64,000 nucleotides of DNA from Muraenolepis orangiensis (GCA_027704905.1 CM051002.1:5787074-5851073); one strand, 5' to 3'. Counted from the stretch's first letter, positions 49,991-63,277 are shown. Numbers and translations are program-made. Notes: generated from the sequence alone by a model not told the origin.

Positions 49991-51224
49991 TGCCTGGTTT
50001 TCTGATTGACGTTGACAAGAATACCTGTTTTCCAATTCCATGGCGCCATAACTCATTTCCTGATGTTAGTAATAACACAGCATTCTAAAACGCTGCTGCT
50101 TTCTATCTTTCAACTGGTGTCCGAAATAAGGAAACAGACAGGAAACTAGTAGACGATGTTGTGTACACACATCGTATCGTATCATTGGAAATTCAGGGGC
50201 GGGAATTACAGCAGAGTGGAGTCCAGGCCTCCTCCGCCTCCTTCCTGGGAGCTGCTATGGGGTTGGAGGAGGAGGCCGAGGGGTGGAGGAGGTGGAGATG
50301 GAGGCCGCTGACTGACTGTAACCATATGCCTTTAACCGGGGCTGGGAGGAGAACGGTTGTCCCGGTGGGAGGATGCCTCGGTGTGTAGTGGGCTGTCTGT
50401 CTCAGCACATGGGCAGATGTAAACAGGAGGAGGTGTCCCCAAACAGCCACAAATACACAACAAGAAATGGCGCCACCCCAAAAAAAACGTTCACACAACA
50501 CACATGTGCAAACACGGCAACTGTAAACTACAAATTATATATTACCATGCACTTTACTGCAACATTTACAGTAATTATTGCCAAATAATAATTTTTGCTG
50601 TACTGTACTTGTGCTGTGCAATGACAATAAATTGTAATCTAATGTGTAGGCCTGGCCTACCGAATAGCCAGTTTTTGTGCCTAATGCCTATCCCATTTAT
50701 TACAGTATTTTAGGACAACTTGTGTTGTTCACCTCCAAAACTTACATGGCCAAACGATAGAATGAGGATGTGCCAACCACTTCTTTGCATAATATGTGGC
50801 AATGATTTTACGTAAGTTGAGACAGCAGAAAAGTTTATTTCTCAGTTTCGCAATTTTATTCAGATGAAGAAAATGAGATCTTAACTGGGTATGAAGTTAA
50901 GATCTGATCGGGAAGGATAGATCGAAACTGTAGAACATGTTGAGCGGTTAGAGGAGCTTCGCTGGAAACAGGAAACTACAAACTGCTGTCAGTTGAGCTT
51001 CACTGGGGTTGGCTGCTCTCATTCTCTCTATAGGTGTGGTCATGTGTAGACACATTCAGCTGCAACCATCCGAAAAGGTACGGTTTTTTAAAATTAAATA
51101 ACATCTCTGGTATCAGAAGAGTACAGAAGTTTAAATCAATTGGTTGTTGGGTTGTGGGTTTGCAGAGAAATATTCTTACTTTTTCCTCTTTAACCCTCCT
51201 AGTAGTACCAAAGACACAAGGTGG
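49991..51224. other. Intergenic sp1-tespa1; possible tespa1 leader exon
   Basis: No protein recognised. A plus-strand donor-like GAAAAG/GTACGG at about 51076 could end an untranslated tespa1 exon. AATAAA at 50627-50632 may be a stray signal. Confidence 0.35.
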
Positions 51225-51818
51225 ATGGATAGCCCCTCGTCCCGGGTCAGGCGTCAAACCTGGATCCAGTGCAGCAGAGAGTCTGGGCACACCCAGAAGG
51301 GCTCTGACCTACTGAGACCACAGAGTGACCCGTCCTCGACCCCTCAGCCGTCCACAGCCAGATCATACCATGACGTCGGTAGGCTACTTTTAAGCTCAAG
51401 CCTTCATATATCAGACTGTCAAACTTCCCCCCCAGTCAGTGATCTAAAGTCATATGCTTTGGTAAACCGTATAGAGAAAAAAATGTGAATGCAGAATTCA
51501 ATGATTTGACATTTAGAGTGAATGAATGACTTCATTACCTCCACCATCAAATATGGGAGGAGGTTATGTTTAAGCCCCCCTGTTCGTGTTAGTGTTCGTG
51601 TTAGTGTTTGTTTGTTTGTTTGTTTGTTTGTTGTTTGTTTGTTTGTTTGTTTGTTTGTTTGTTTGTTTGTTTGTTTGTTTGTTTGTTAGCAAGATAACTC
51701 GAAAAGTTATGTAAGGAATCGAACAAAACTTGGTGGTTCGATTACTTATGCCAAGTTGATTCGATTTTGGAGCAAATCCGGATTTGGGATCCCTTTCTTG
51801 ATAAAGCTCAGTGCAGAT

Positions 51819-51878
<60 letters not shown>

Positions 51879-53018
51879 TATTAATTAGAGGGTGACAATG
51901 AAGGCTGATCCAGATGTCTAGGTTCTGGAAGTCAACCATCTATCAAACATTTAAAAAAACTCAAGCTGTAGTATTTATGTCGTATATTTGTAGTATATTT
52001 ATGTGTCAATTGTACATGGTCATTGCATCACTAAGCCCTCACCTGCCCACGATTTTGAACAGGATGCAGTGATGGAAAGATTGAGAGTTGGCTCCGTGGT
52101 TGTAGGTGAGTGTGTGACGTTGTCATTGGCTTCAGAGCTAGCTGTCTCACAGAGGAACTTGGACCCAGCAACTTGATAGCTGACTGGAAATGCCCGGAAT
52201 GCCCCGAATTTTTAAAGTTAGTAGGAAGTTAGATAGTTCAGCCAAGCTAGTTTAATAAATGGGGTTGCTAGATTTGTATTATGGGTATTATATATGTATA
52301 TATGTATATATATAGATATATACATATAAACTGTCTATCTAGTACAAAACTAATACGAATCTAGCAACTGAATGTAAAAAAAACAAAGATTGTATCTATG
52401 TGGATAGACTGAATTTAAGCATGTAACCCACTGCATGGTTTCTTAATTTATAATGTTATATAATAATTCTGGAAAATCCATTAATAACTAAATACAAATT
52501 AATTAAATCAAATGTGTTTTTGTCGGTCATTTACATATGTATTCAAATTGGGTGAGCAGATGACATTACTCAGAACTTCGATTATGTGAAGATGTGACAA
52601 TGGCCATTGAAAACATATAAACAGCACTGATTATGTGTAGTATCTCAAACAATTAAACCAACAAAACTGTCTCTCCCAGGAAGGAGGCAGGCACAGAGAA
52701 CGCCATTGGCCTGAATGCTGGTAAGTTTAAAACTACACAGTTGTCACAAGTCAGGTTTTGTGATGAACCAAACCAGGTAGTATGATTTTGAATCGTATAA
52801 ACCATGTCTATATTAAGTGCAAGAGGTGAACGAAACAATATAACGTGACAATAACCCCTGGAATGAATAACATGTTGTAACAATGTGCAGTTGCTTTAGC
52901 ATGTATTATTCTTTAAGTAAATACTTAACTGATCTCCAGAGCATACGTGGACAACCAGCTGTGATGACGACCTGAGTCTGGGTGCTGATGGTGAGTGCCC
53001 ATGTCTGTTGTTCCCCTC

Positions 53019-53112
<94 letters not shown>

Positions 53113-56100
53113 CAGTCATACTTTATACAAGGTTCAACTGGTAGAACAGAGGAATGACACAAATTACACACAGAACCACTATAACTATAATAATTGTATC
53201 ATCTTATAGGGAAATTAACATTTGATATATTATATTGAAGTTATTGCTGTGTATGAGTTGTGTAGTTGTGCGTTTGATTCCAGACGGCATGTTTATTTTA
53301 GAACAGCTAGACTGTAAGAGTGTAAAAGTATTATTGTCACTGTAACTCAACTTGCTCAACTCATGAAACTTTGAGCACGTACAGGATGTTGGGTAAGCTC
53401 ATGCATCAAGGGAAATATATATATATATATATATATATTTGTGTTTAGCGGTGAGCTTTTGTGTAAGATAATGCTGGGCCACATTTTAAGGTGGCAAATG
53501 AACAGGAAGTGTTTTGTTCCGCTATCCAAGTCCAAACTATTTTCTTTCATTAGTTACTGTTGAAACTGCATTATTATTATTATTAAATTGCTCAGCCTGC
53601 TTATTGCCAATGATGCATGTATCCCATCAAAAGTCCCCAAAACCTGTAAAACAAGAGTAATATAGCTATTGTTGTATATAAACAGTGTTTATGTATGCTG
53701 TGTATTACTAAGGTATACCCACTGAGATCTGTTCTTCTCTGTTCTAGCATCTGCAATAAAACATGGAGACAGTAAATCCCAAGTGGGGTGAGTTGCATGC
53801 GTGTTTCTATTTTTAATCATACGATCACAAGAGGCTGACAATTCCAGCTTTAGAAAGTGAACATGTCAGGCAGGGGTTTGAGCATGGAGTGCTTGCTTGC
53901 TTGCCCTTCCCAGAAAATAAGGACTTTGTTATTATAGAAGACACACCACTGTCAGTTACCAAACCAGTATTTGGTAGCTTGTAAAGCTATAATAATAATA
54001 ATAATAATGCTTTTATCCAAAGCGCCTTACAAGTCATGCCTCACATCACCCATTCATACACCGACGGCAGAGTCGGAGTGCAAGGAGACAGCCAGCACGT
54101 CAGGAGCAGTTAGGGTTGTGGCCTTTAAAAAGGGTGCCTTGCTCAAGGACACCTCGACTGTTTTTGCTAGGAGGAGCCGGGGGATAGTAGTAGAGTATAC
54201 CTTAAATCTCCACAATGGGGAATTTGTTTTACTAGTAGTTTGTTTGGAGACAAAAGTCCAGCTGTCCATGGATGGATGGACAAAAGTCCAGCTCCACCTT
54301 TAATACACATGTAACTGATTGAAATGTTACCCGATTTGTAATATTTTGTTTCCATCTCTTCTGTGGGTTGAACTGAAGCCTCCCACTGTTGCCACCTCCA
54401 GGCAACTCACCGAACTGCAAGCCCAGAACAAGGTCAGTGTCCCTTGAACATCCCTTAATGTTATGTCATTCCCATAGAGATGACTCCATTATACAGTGTC
54501 AATTGCGGCAGTATGTATTGTTGTGTCTGTGGATTCAACATAGCTTAACAGTTCCACTACTGATATACAATTATTTTGTGAAGTCTATACGTTGTCCCTG
54601 TTGTGTCGCAGTGTCCATTAACAGCTATTTACAATCATTGTATGCTTTTACAGCTCTCCAAGGCAGAAACCACCCTCTCTGAACCTTGGCGACAGCACAT
54701 GTTCCAGCATGTCCTCCTCGACCATTGAAACTGTCTCAAGGTGAGGCCTTAACAAGATGATGACTGTTTGATACTGAGGTGCTATCAAGCCGTAAGAAAA
54801 CCCATGCTAGCATAAACAGCACCAAAAGCCCAAACGCTTTGCTTCCATTTTTCTGTCTCACTTTTTCCTGTCTCATAACGTCTCCATCTTACAGTCTCAC
54901 GTGTGTGTGTGTGTGTGCGTGTATATGTGTGTGTGTGTGTTTGTGTGACGTGTGTGTGTGTCCAGTGTGACCAGTGTGTTGGAGGTCTTGCAGTCTTGCT
55001 CGGAGGACGCAGAGGAAACACTCTTCCAGCTGGGCTTTGGCTGCGATGAGATGCAGGTTCCCGCCCGGGTGCCTGTCCGGTTCTTTACTTTCCCCTCCCA
55101 GCTGGAGGGCATCAACTTCCGCCTCTTCCTCCAGTCACAGCTGCAGAGGACACAAGATGAGGACCCCGACCTCTCCATCGCCAGTAAGACAGCTGCTGAA
55201 ACGGTTACTGTGTGCATCCAAGGAAGTTTGTGCTGAAGTCAAGATCAAGTCAGATAGGATAATAAATAATGATGCATCCACTATTCCCTTTTTTGTTGGC
55301 ACGTTCGACTGAATTAGTTATCCCACTGTATTGCTAACTTTATTATTACTATTTTTTGCAGGTCGTTTCAGACAAGTGGAAGTCCTCACTACAATGGCCA
55401 ACGCATTCTACTCACTCTATTCCCACGTGTCCCGCACGCCTCTGCCAAAGCTAACCCTCCCGGAGCCCAGCCTCTGCCTCTCCCCGTCCCCTGTGGAGAA
55501 GCTGGACCGCTTCCGCATTGCGGCGTGGGGCGGCAGCGGTGATGTTCGCAGCGAGCCTCGCTCCCCGGTGGAGAGGCTGAAGGACATGGTCTCCAAGATG
55601 TGTCTGTACACCGGTGGCGCCCGGCGGGACCCGCCCAGGAGGAGCCCCGGTCTGCCCGAGGTGGTGAGCATCGTCTTGGAGACCACCCGGCTCAGACCTC
55701 CCAAGAAACTGGATTTTTCAGGGTCGTCTCTGAATGTACGTCCACATGGGGACAAAGAAGAAGAAGAGGAGCACAGGCAGCCCACCGCTGCCACTGACGT
55801 ACCGACACCACAGAGCGGCAACACGGGCCGTCGAAAGGCAGTGGCGACCGGCCACCCATCGGATACGGTAGAGTCGGATCTGAATGGAGTGAAACCATGG
55901 TCAGACCTCGATAAGAACATGTCGGTGGACTTTATCCGGTCATCATCTTTGGCATCATCAGGGGAAACTGCGTCTCAAACTAAGCGGCGGCATGCTCTAA
56001 GCGAGCCGGGTGGAAACGCAGTGGAACACTCCACCTGTGGAATCAAGGTCAGTCGTGACGTCCTCTTCCCAGCGATAGTGGAGAACGTCCACCACCACCA

Positions 56101-57010
56101 CGGGTCCTTCCGCCGTTCACCGGTAGACGATTTACCCCAAGTCTCGTAGGGGAAGACGGCCGGTCCCGCGAGGCGGCGTTCGGGACTGGACCTACCCCTT
56201 GTGACCTGTGAACCATCACCGAGCGGGAGCAGAGGACCGCCTGTGGGGAGCTCCGACCCAGAGAAGCACCATCTGTTGGAGTCAGCCGATCCCCGTTCAG
56301 ATGAATATGGTAGACGAGTAGTAGGCCCGACGTTAACCGACCACCACCCGGTGGTGCCCCGCTGCACTCACCCGCCTTGTTGCATCACGATCACACGCTG
56401 GGAAGAGGACGACGTCCCTTCTTTAACGACCCAAGGCCCTGTTGGCTGTTGAACCGAGCAGACACTCGGCACGGGGCGGCTCCTCAGACCTTTGAAACAT
56501 CCAAAACCGAAGCACGTCTAGGATACATTCCACCAGGCGAACACCGAGGTACTGTCCGCTCTTTCATGTAAATAGCAGGGTTTCATTGCCATTAATCCAT
56601 CCATCCAATACAAAAGTTCCTATCTCATATACTGCTCACATATGTTTCTCCATCAGGTGAGAGGATTTTGGACAATCAGAAAGTACACAGATAACCTTAA
56701 CAAAACATCAGCGTGAGGTAGGTTGATACAACTCAGAAGCAGAATCCTAACAGTCACGAGCGAAAGCATTGTGGTTTAGTTGGCCCCTAGTAAATTCCTA
56801 GTAAGGTCAAACATCATAGGACACAGAGAGCGAGAGAGCGACCGACCAGTTGTTGACCCGTGTATCTGTGACCCGGCCAGTATAGCGGTGGTGGAGCGTG
56901 GAAACGGCATGCAGTCAGACAGCAGTGGCGACGCTGAGGAGGACGTCAGCTCCCCCTCAGCGAGACATGGGAGTCGACAGCACAGCTCAACCAAATGGGC
57001 CCCGGGATGA
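51225..57010 (+). CDS. tespa1: TESPA1 (thymocyte-expressed, positive selection-associated 1), about 10 coding exons
   Basis: TESPA1 binds IP3 receptors and takes part in T-cell receptor calcium signalling; ITPRID1/2 are relatives. Exons: 51225-51378, 52063-52105, 52680-52720, 52940-52990, 53748-53787, 54402-54432, 54667-54740, 54966-55183, 55362-56047, and a last exon starting near 56831 and ending 57010; about 505 aa (human 521). Family blocks: start 'SPSSRVRRQTWIQ', 'GKIESWLRGC', 'TSCDDDLSL', then the IP3R-binding core 'LEVLQSCSEDAEETLFQLGF', 'RVPVRFFTFPSQLEGINFRL', 'SRFRQVEVLTTMANAFYSLY', and near the end 'GNGMQSDSSGDAEED'. Exon 7 is taken from the second of two nearby AGs because the first gives a stop. 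The last junction (donor AAG/GTCAGT at 56047, weak acceptor) is the least sure; without it an in-frame TAG at 56147 would end the protein at about 480 aa. TESPA1 rather than ITPRID is preferred from length and 12q13 context. Confidence 0.8.
51606..51688. repeat. (TTTG)n microsatellite
   Basis: About 20 units of GTTT with one shorter unit, in tespa1 intron 1. A (TA)n run follows at 51820-51875. Confidence 0.95.
53022..53110. repeat. (AC)n microsatellite in tespa1 intron
   Basis: Pure AC run of about 88 bp, about 30 bp after the exon ending at 52990. Confidence 0.97.
53985..54180. mobile_element. SINE/LINE-like dispersed repeat in tespa1 intron
   Basis: 'GCTTTTATCCAAAGCGCCTT' followed by 'GGGTGCCTTGCTCAAGGACA' is a very common teleost dispersed-repeat pattern. 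A short relative of its head lies at 62555-62582. Confidence 0.6.
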
Positions 57011-57040
57011 CAGTTTGCGTTAAGATTCACTATTTATTTG

Positions 57041-57046
57041 AATAAA
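57041..57046 (+). terminator. tespa1: Poly(A) signal AATAAA of tespa1
   Basis: AATAAA 30 nt after the TGA at 57008-57010 and followed by an A run. It supports placing the tespa1 end here and not at the earlier TAG. Confidence 0.7.
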
Positions 57047-57049
57047 AAA

Positions 57050-58712
57050 AAAAAAAAGGGAAATTACAGCACGTTTCAATTATTTATTCCTCAATTCAAC
57101 CCAGTGCTTTTAATGTGATGAAAGAAATAGAATCAAATTTAGAATTTACCAGGGCGATATTGCTACATTTTGCAATTTGTAGAGATTGTTCCAAGTGAAA
57201 CAGAATTTAGCTTTACATAATGGGAGTCGACGCTACCAAATAACACATGTTAATATTTGTACATTGCCCACGACTGGGCCAATGTGTATGCCAACACAGA
57301 GAGGTAGATCCAGGAACACTTGGTCACTGTACACTGTGCAAAAGGCAGCGAGTCACTAAGGTGCACCGCCTGTACGACTAAACACAGTGACTTCCAACGG
57401 TAGTTTGTCCGTAGAGTACAACACAATCGTTTCAGAAAAAGGTGTTCATCTACACACACACACGGAGGTCTGCTGTTAAGAAAAAAAATACAATTCATGA
57501 CCAAAAGGAAAATATAATTTTTGAAACGTAGCTTCATCACAATAGACGGACTTTCAAAAAGATTCACAGCAAGTGCATCCAAAGCAGCACATATATACAT
57601 ATACGTAGGTGCTTGATCAAATAGATTTGATCGTGCCAAATTGCTATTTAGAAAATAAAAAAGTCCACTTACTACTACATACTAACGGCCAAATTGTTCT
57701 TAATGGGAGGTAAAAACGAAATAGAAAACACATACATAAGAAACTACTGCAGCATTTGTTAAACTTCACACACAGATTTAGAAATACCTAGTTTACCATT
57801 CACTGGTCAAACTTAATTCCAGATTCAATTGGGAGGGAATTTCAGAGTACGAAATGAAATATTAGTGGCCTTTCATTGCAGATGCAATTATGTATCCTGA
57901 AAGCGTTTCAAACGGAAGGTTCGGAAGTGTGTACACTAAATTGCAAAAAGTAGCCAGCAACAGCTCGTTCTAGCTATCCATTGCTGGCTATTTGCATGTG
58001 TGTAAAAACCATCAAACAAGCCAACGTGAAAATGTATGATGACGTGAGCCTATCCGCTCTTTTTAATCCATGTCAAATAAATACAGATCAAATACAAATT
58101 TAAACTAAACAGTTAAAACTGGAAAAAAAAAACAATACTAATAATTCTACAATTGACTTTAAAATCTAAACGGGGAACAGTTAATGACTAAAATGGGATG
58201 AGCTTAAAATAATTGTCTACTTTTTATATTTTTTTAAGTCTCTTAGCAGCATGGCTTGTGATTTGGAAGACATCCAACTATAGAAGTGGAACATCAGCAA
58301 GGAAGCACAAATTCTCAAGAGTTCATTATTTTCAAATCTATGACGACCCGCCCCCCCTCTCCTCCTCCTCCTCCTCCTCCTCCTCCTCTCTGAATGGTAG
58401 GCAACCGCTGATTGAACATAACGGAATATGTATTTTCACATGGGAGTGTGGGATTTTTGAAGACAACAAGGGGGGGGACGGACTGAATTACATGCCAACA
58501 TGTACAGCCATTGGTCCATTGGCAAAAGAATGATCATCGATTGGACAGACTCCGTTTTGGGGGGGGAGATTTGGCGAAATTAGTTCCGTCTCTGCTAACA
58601 GAAAGAGTTCAAAAGAGGTGGTATCCGCATGGAGAAGTGCTTTCATCGGGGGGGGGGGGGGTTCTTTTACCCCACGGGTAAAGAACCGTGGGGGGGGGGG
58701 GGGGTGGGCGTA
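57050..58712 (-). other. tarbp2: Probable tarbp2 3' untranslated region
   Basis: No gene on either strand. A minus-strand AATAAA (TTTATT at 57083-57088) facing the tespa1 signal would give convergent transcripts ending within about 50 bp of each other. Poly-G/C runs (58647-58660, 58691-58704) lie close to the tarbp2 stop. Confidence 0.45.
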
Positions 58713-59077
58713 TCACTTTCCTCCGGCCATGATCTTGAGGTACTGCAGTGCATTGTGGGCCGCGTTGGCCCGTGCGGCGTCCGTGTTGGGGGCGAAGCCG
58801 TGGCACACCGTGATGGGTTGGGTGGACAGCTCCACCAGACTCTGGCAGAGGCCGCTCAGACTGCGCTGCTCTGAAGAAGAACAAGAAGGACAAGGCAAGC
58901 GCATTCAAACATTGAACCAAGGGATTCCCATGTACTACTGTATGGATCCCTGGCAGAACATTCAACTGATATACAGATCCCATGTTATGGAGGTTAACGA
59001 AATATATGAACAGCCATCATGTGCAGCTACTGCTTGAAAATAAATCAAATAAAAAAATCTGTACATGGTTATAACAC

Positions 59078-59122
<45 letters not shown>

Positions 59123-62100
59123 AATATTTTAGTTTCTTAAAAAAAAAAAGATATATTTAAAAACTATGATCAATAAGCTATAATGACAACCCCCCCCCCC
59201 CCCCCGTGTGGCCAGTAGTCTCACCGATATCCAGGTAGCTGACGGCGAAGCGCTGCTCCTCCGACAGGTCGGTGAGCAGGGAGCAGGAGCTGCAGTCGGG
59301 GGCGGGGCCCAGCGGGTGGCTCCGCAGCTGGAGGATCTTCTCCCCCGCCGAGTTCCGCAGAGAGTCCCAGGTGCAGCCCAGGCCTTTGCACTTGCCCGAC
59401 TCGGCCCGGCCGCCCGAGTTCTGGGGACGGAGACGAGGAGACGGTCAAAAAGATGAACGTCACCGTGAGTTTTTCTTTCTCGACTTGCAAGAAAGTCGAG
59501 ATATTTAGCTGGATTGCAGCTAATGCCAATTAAAGCAATGTACAATAATGGCAAAGCGTGGGAACAAAACAATATCAGAATAATACAAAACCACACAACA
59601 CCAAAGTCACTCACCATGGTGAAGGTGTCGTCCTCGGGGTCCGCCTCGGTGGTGGTCCTCAGGTCCACCGGCACGTCATGGATGCGAGCCAGCATCTTGG
59701 CCGCCGCGTTCCTCTTGGCTAGCTTCTTGGACGTGCCGCTTCCTGGCGAGGGACAGGAGCCTTAGGTCACAGCCAGGTCACAGGTTTGTATCGTGCGGTG
59801 TGTCCTGCATTGGACTGAATGGCTCACTGAGACAACAGACTAATCGGTCCATAGTGGACATGATTGTCCACGGTGATTGACAAACGTTCAGTAGCCAACA
59901 ACGACAACGTTTTACAATAGCAAAAAAAGGGCACTGTTAAAAATACGCTTAAACACAAAACACACACTTTTTATATGGAAATGTCTTAACTTGTTAATTT
60001 TGTTTAGCTTAGTTTTTGGTTTAAATCATTTCTATTTTTCAAAATGCTGTTTGCAAGAGTGTCATGAGGATTGCTAGACAACGACAATAAAGGCATTCTC
60101 ACACACACACACACACACACTCACACTCGATGAGGGTGCACAAACAGAAGTGGTGTTCATTGATGATGATCATTCTTACCTATTTCGACAAATCTTTCCA
60201 CTCTGCAGGTCATGGTGAACTCTTTGCGGTGTGCTGGGCCAGACTCCTGGGTGACCGTGTACTCTGGCAGGCGCCAGCCTTTCTGCACCACCAGCTCCTG
60301 GAGGGAGGAATACCAGATTAGGCTCAAATACAAAACACACAACACGCTCAACTCACGATAAGACCAGAGACCAGACGCGGCATCCTTGGTTTAGGAATCA
60401 TTAAATAGACTAGGACAGCGCTTCAATTTGACTTCTTAATGACGTTATTATGTTTCCAATATTGCCACTGGAAACATAATTGTTTTGGTTATTAAAGTGA
60501 TGTCCTAGTCTTTATTTTGTACACACACAGATAGAAAGCTGCATTATCTATACATATAACAACATATAAATGTGGCCTTCATAACAGGTTGAGAATAAAT
60601 TGTAATATCTAGTGTTCAAACGGTAATTAATGAGTAGGATTTGAGGATTCTTGATCATAGTTCACCTGTAGAGCTCCAACTGGGTTGCATTCCGACTGCT
60701 GAGAAAGGCTGGATGTCTTCATTTCAATTTGGTTGCTGCGCAGAACAGAAGCTCCAGTTAACACACTTCACATCGCCAAAGCCAAATAAGTCTGTAGAAG
60801 ACACTATGCGGACATTGACTGAAAGACAATAATGTTACTACTACTACTACTACTACCACCACCAGAGTCAAAGTCTGGAACAGACATATTGCACAACAAA
60901 TACATCAAGAATGAGAGAGTAACTTGTACAAGACACCATGCTGAAAGACAATAATGTCACTACTACCACCACCAGAGTCAGGAACAGACATACTGCACAA
61001 AAAATAACACATCAAACCGAAAGAGAGAGTAACTTCATGTGACAAGAGAGCAACTTCATGTGACGAGAGTGTAACTTCATGTGACAAGAGAGTAACTTCC
61101 TGTGAATGGACTGTGAACAGCCCTGAATGGACTGGCCCCCTCCTACATCTCAGACCTCCTTTCCCCCTACTCCAACATCAGGTCCCTCAGGTCAGTTGAT
61201 CAGAGGCTCCTGACGGTCCGGGGGTCTAATCTTAAGCTCAAGGGGGGCCGTGCCTTTGCTGTCGCAGCCCCTAACCTGTGGAACAGCATCCCCACCTCCA
61301 TTAGGCTTGCCCCCTCGACTGAAACCTTTAAGTCTAGGCTCAAAACACACCTCTACTCCTTAGCGTTCCCCGATTCACCCTGACTTGTGCCCTGTTTCCC
61401 TGATTTGTCCCCCTGTTTAACTGTGTGTTTCCAACTGTATTTTGTCTAAATGTGTAATGCTGTTTGTTTAGTGTTTGTTTTGATTCACTCTGTACAGCAC
61501 TCTGGTTGACGTGTGTCATGTTTAGATGTGCTATATAAATAAATCTGATTGATTGATTGATTGATTGTGACGAGAGTAACTTCCTGTGACAAGAGAGAAA
61601 CTTCCTGTGACAAGAGAGAAACTTCATGTGACAAGAGAGAAACTTCATGTGACAAGAGAGTAACTCCATGTGACAAGAGAGTAACTTCCTGTGACAAGAG
61701 AGTAACTTCCTGTGACAAGAGAGTAACTTCATGTGACAAGAGAGTAACTTCATGTGACAAGAGAGTAACTTCCTGTGACAAGAGAGAAACTTCATGTGAC
61801 AAGAGAGTAACTTCATGTGACAAGAGAGTAACTTCATGTGACAAGAGAGTAACTTCCTGTGACAAGAGAGTAACTTCATGTGACAAGAGAGTAACTTCCT
61901 GTGACAAGAGAGAAACTTCATGTGACAAGAGAGTAACTTCCTGTGACAAGAGAGTAACTTCATGCGACAAGAGAGTAACTTAATGCGACAAGAGAGTAAC
62001 TTCATGTGCTGCATGCAGTGCAGTGCTCACCTGTCTTCGTCCACCACAACTTCATCGACCCCCTCTCTAAGCCCCTCTTCCCCAACACCACCAATGAGAC

Positions 62101-63277
62101 CTCCCAGGCCTTCCTTGAGCATCTTCAGGGCAGCCTCTGCTGCTCTGTGTTTGGCCGCCTTCTTGCTGGGGCCTTGGCCAGTGCAGGTGATGTCCCCAAC
62201 GGAGACGCGGAAGGTGAAGTTGGGCTGGTGGGCCTGGCCCTCCGCCTTCAGCAGGTCGTACACGGGGGTCTTGCCTATCCGCGTCCCATACTCCTGCAGC
62301 AGACTGATCGGCGTCTTTCCGGGACTCGCTGCCAGCATTTGCTCAATACTAGATAGAGGGAGGGAGGGAGGAGGACGTTAAATAGCTTTCAATGATATTA
62401 CATTACATCACATACATTAGTCATTATGCATGTATGTATTTGTTGTTATTTAGTTTTTTTTAGGTATTAGTATATTTTGTGTGCATTTATTCCCCCTGTT
62501 TCACCTTCATTTCCCTCGGGATAAATAAAGTTATCTTGAATCTTGAATTAAGCAGACGCTTTTATCCAAAGCGACTTACAATAGTGCGTTTTAAAGTAGT
62601 CTAAGTAGTAGTAGAATGTGCGACGCGTGTCATAATTCGACTTATACTAAGCCTAACCGTGTTTATTAGATTAGATTCAAATGTATTGTCAGTGCACAGC
62701 ACAGAGAAAATAATTTAGCATCTAAACCAGAGTGCAAATGTTGCAGTAACTAAGAGAACTAGCCAAATCATTTGGATTATTTAATATTTAAGATTTGGAT
62801 AAGCCAAGATAGCATTGCATGCAAGTGTATTGCCAGTAACACAACCAGAAGGGGGGGGGTTGTCATTATAGCTTATTGAACATAGAAACGGTATATTGTT
62901 GTGGTCTATTTTTTAAAGAAACTAAAATAATAATTAGATATATTTGTGTTTTTATACATATATAGCCTACTTTAATATTTGTACGTGTTATTTTACACAC
63001 ACCCACACACAGACAGACAAGTGTATGTTTATATGCGTGTGTGTGTGTGTGTGTGTCTATATAAACACGTGTAAACTATGTAGAGAGACAGTAACATTGT
63101 CAGCTCAAAAGCCATGTGCTGCTAAACCACTGCAGTTTTAGCTATTGACTACTAGCTGTGTGCTGAATGGTGCTATGCTATGATCTTAGCCACCGGAGGC
63201 GAAGCGGTGCGCTCGCTTTCTTACCTGGGGCAGCCAGAGTTCGTCGTGCAGCTTTCCGGTGCCGACTCGTCGTTCAT
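58713..63277 (-). CDS. tarbp2: TARBP2 (TRBP), dsRNA-binding Dicer partner, complete, 7 coding exons
   Basis: Cytoplasmic cofactor of Dicer in miRNA/siRNA loading and regulator of PKR. Exons: 63225-63277, 62031-62348, 60666-60735, 60180-60297, 59615-59742, 59225-59420, 58713-58870; phases join to 346 aa (human 366). dsRBD1 about 28-95 (KTPISLLQEYGTRIGKTPVY, CTGQGPSKKAAKHRAAEAAL); dsRBD2 about 140-208 (CNPVGALQELVVQKGWRLP, GSGTSKKLAKRNAAAKML); dsRBD3-like Dicer/Medipal domain about 275-344 (LCQSLVELSTQP, NAALQYLKIMAG-type end). The lysines of both KKxAK motifs are kept. The sequence is distinguished from PRKRA by 'SIEQMLAASPGKTPISLLQE', 'QQSECNPVGALQ' and 'CKGLGCTWDSLRNS'. Exon 3 (70 bp) was found by phase and the QQSECNPVGALQ block. 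Intron 1-2 boundaries are ordinary; the intron between exons 2 and 3 is full of minisatellite. Confidence 0.93.
60790..61020. repeat. Tandem duplication of about 130 bp in tarbp2 intron
   Basis: Two copies of 'CTGAAAGACAATAATGT' plus (ACT)n/(ACC)n, 'CACCAGAGTCA' and 'GGAACAGACATA' lead into the 21-bp minisatellite. Confidence 0.7.
61021..62010. repeat. 21-bp minisatellite in tarbp2 intron, interrupted by a LINE
   Basis: Unit TGTGACAAGAGAGTAACTTC plus A or C. A few units lie before the LINE (61021-61105) and about 21 units after it (61566-62005). Because 21 is a multiple of three, repetitive frames are open on both strands; they are not genes. The array ends only about 20 bp from the exon 2 donor side (62031). 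Confidence 0.95.
61106..61565 (+). mobile_element. L2/Rex1-like LINE 3' fragment inserted in the minisatellite
   Basis: A frame from 'NGLAPSYISDLLSPYS' through 'RLLTVRGSNLKLKGGRAFAV', 'APNLWNSIPTSIRLAPS' and 'FKSRLKTHLYSLAFPDSP' to TGA is the ORF2 C-terminus. A 3' UTR follows, ending in (TGAT)n tail repeats (61548-61565). TGTGA occurs at both junctions, but it is also part of the minisatellite unit. Confidence 0.88.

Noticed and set aside
50161..50501. Overlapping frames between sp1 and tespa1 considered as a small gene
   Set aside because: No recognisable domain, no splice-site pattern, GC-rich shadow frames on both strands.
61340..62014. 224-codon minus-strand frame with SHEVTLL / CHMKLLS heptads
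   Set aside because: Product of the 21-bp minisatellite inside a tarbp2 intron; all frames without a stop in the unit are open.
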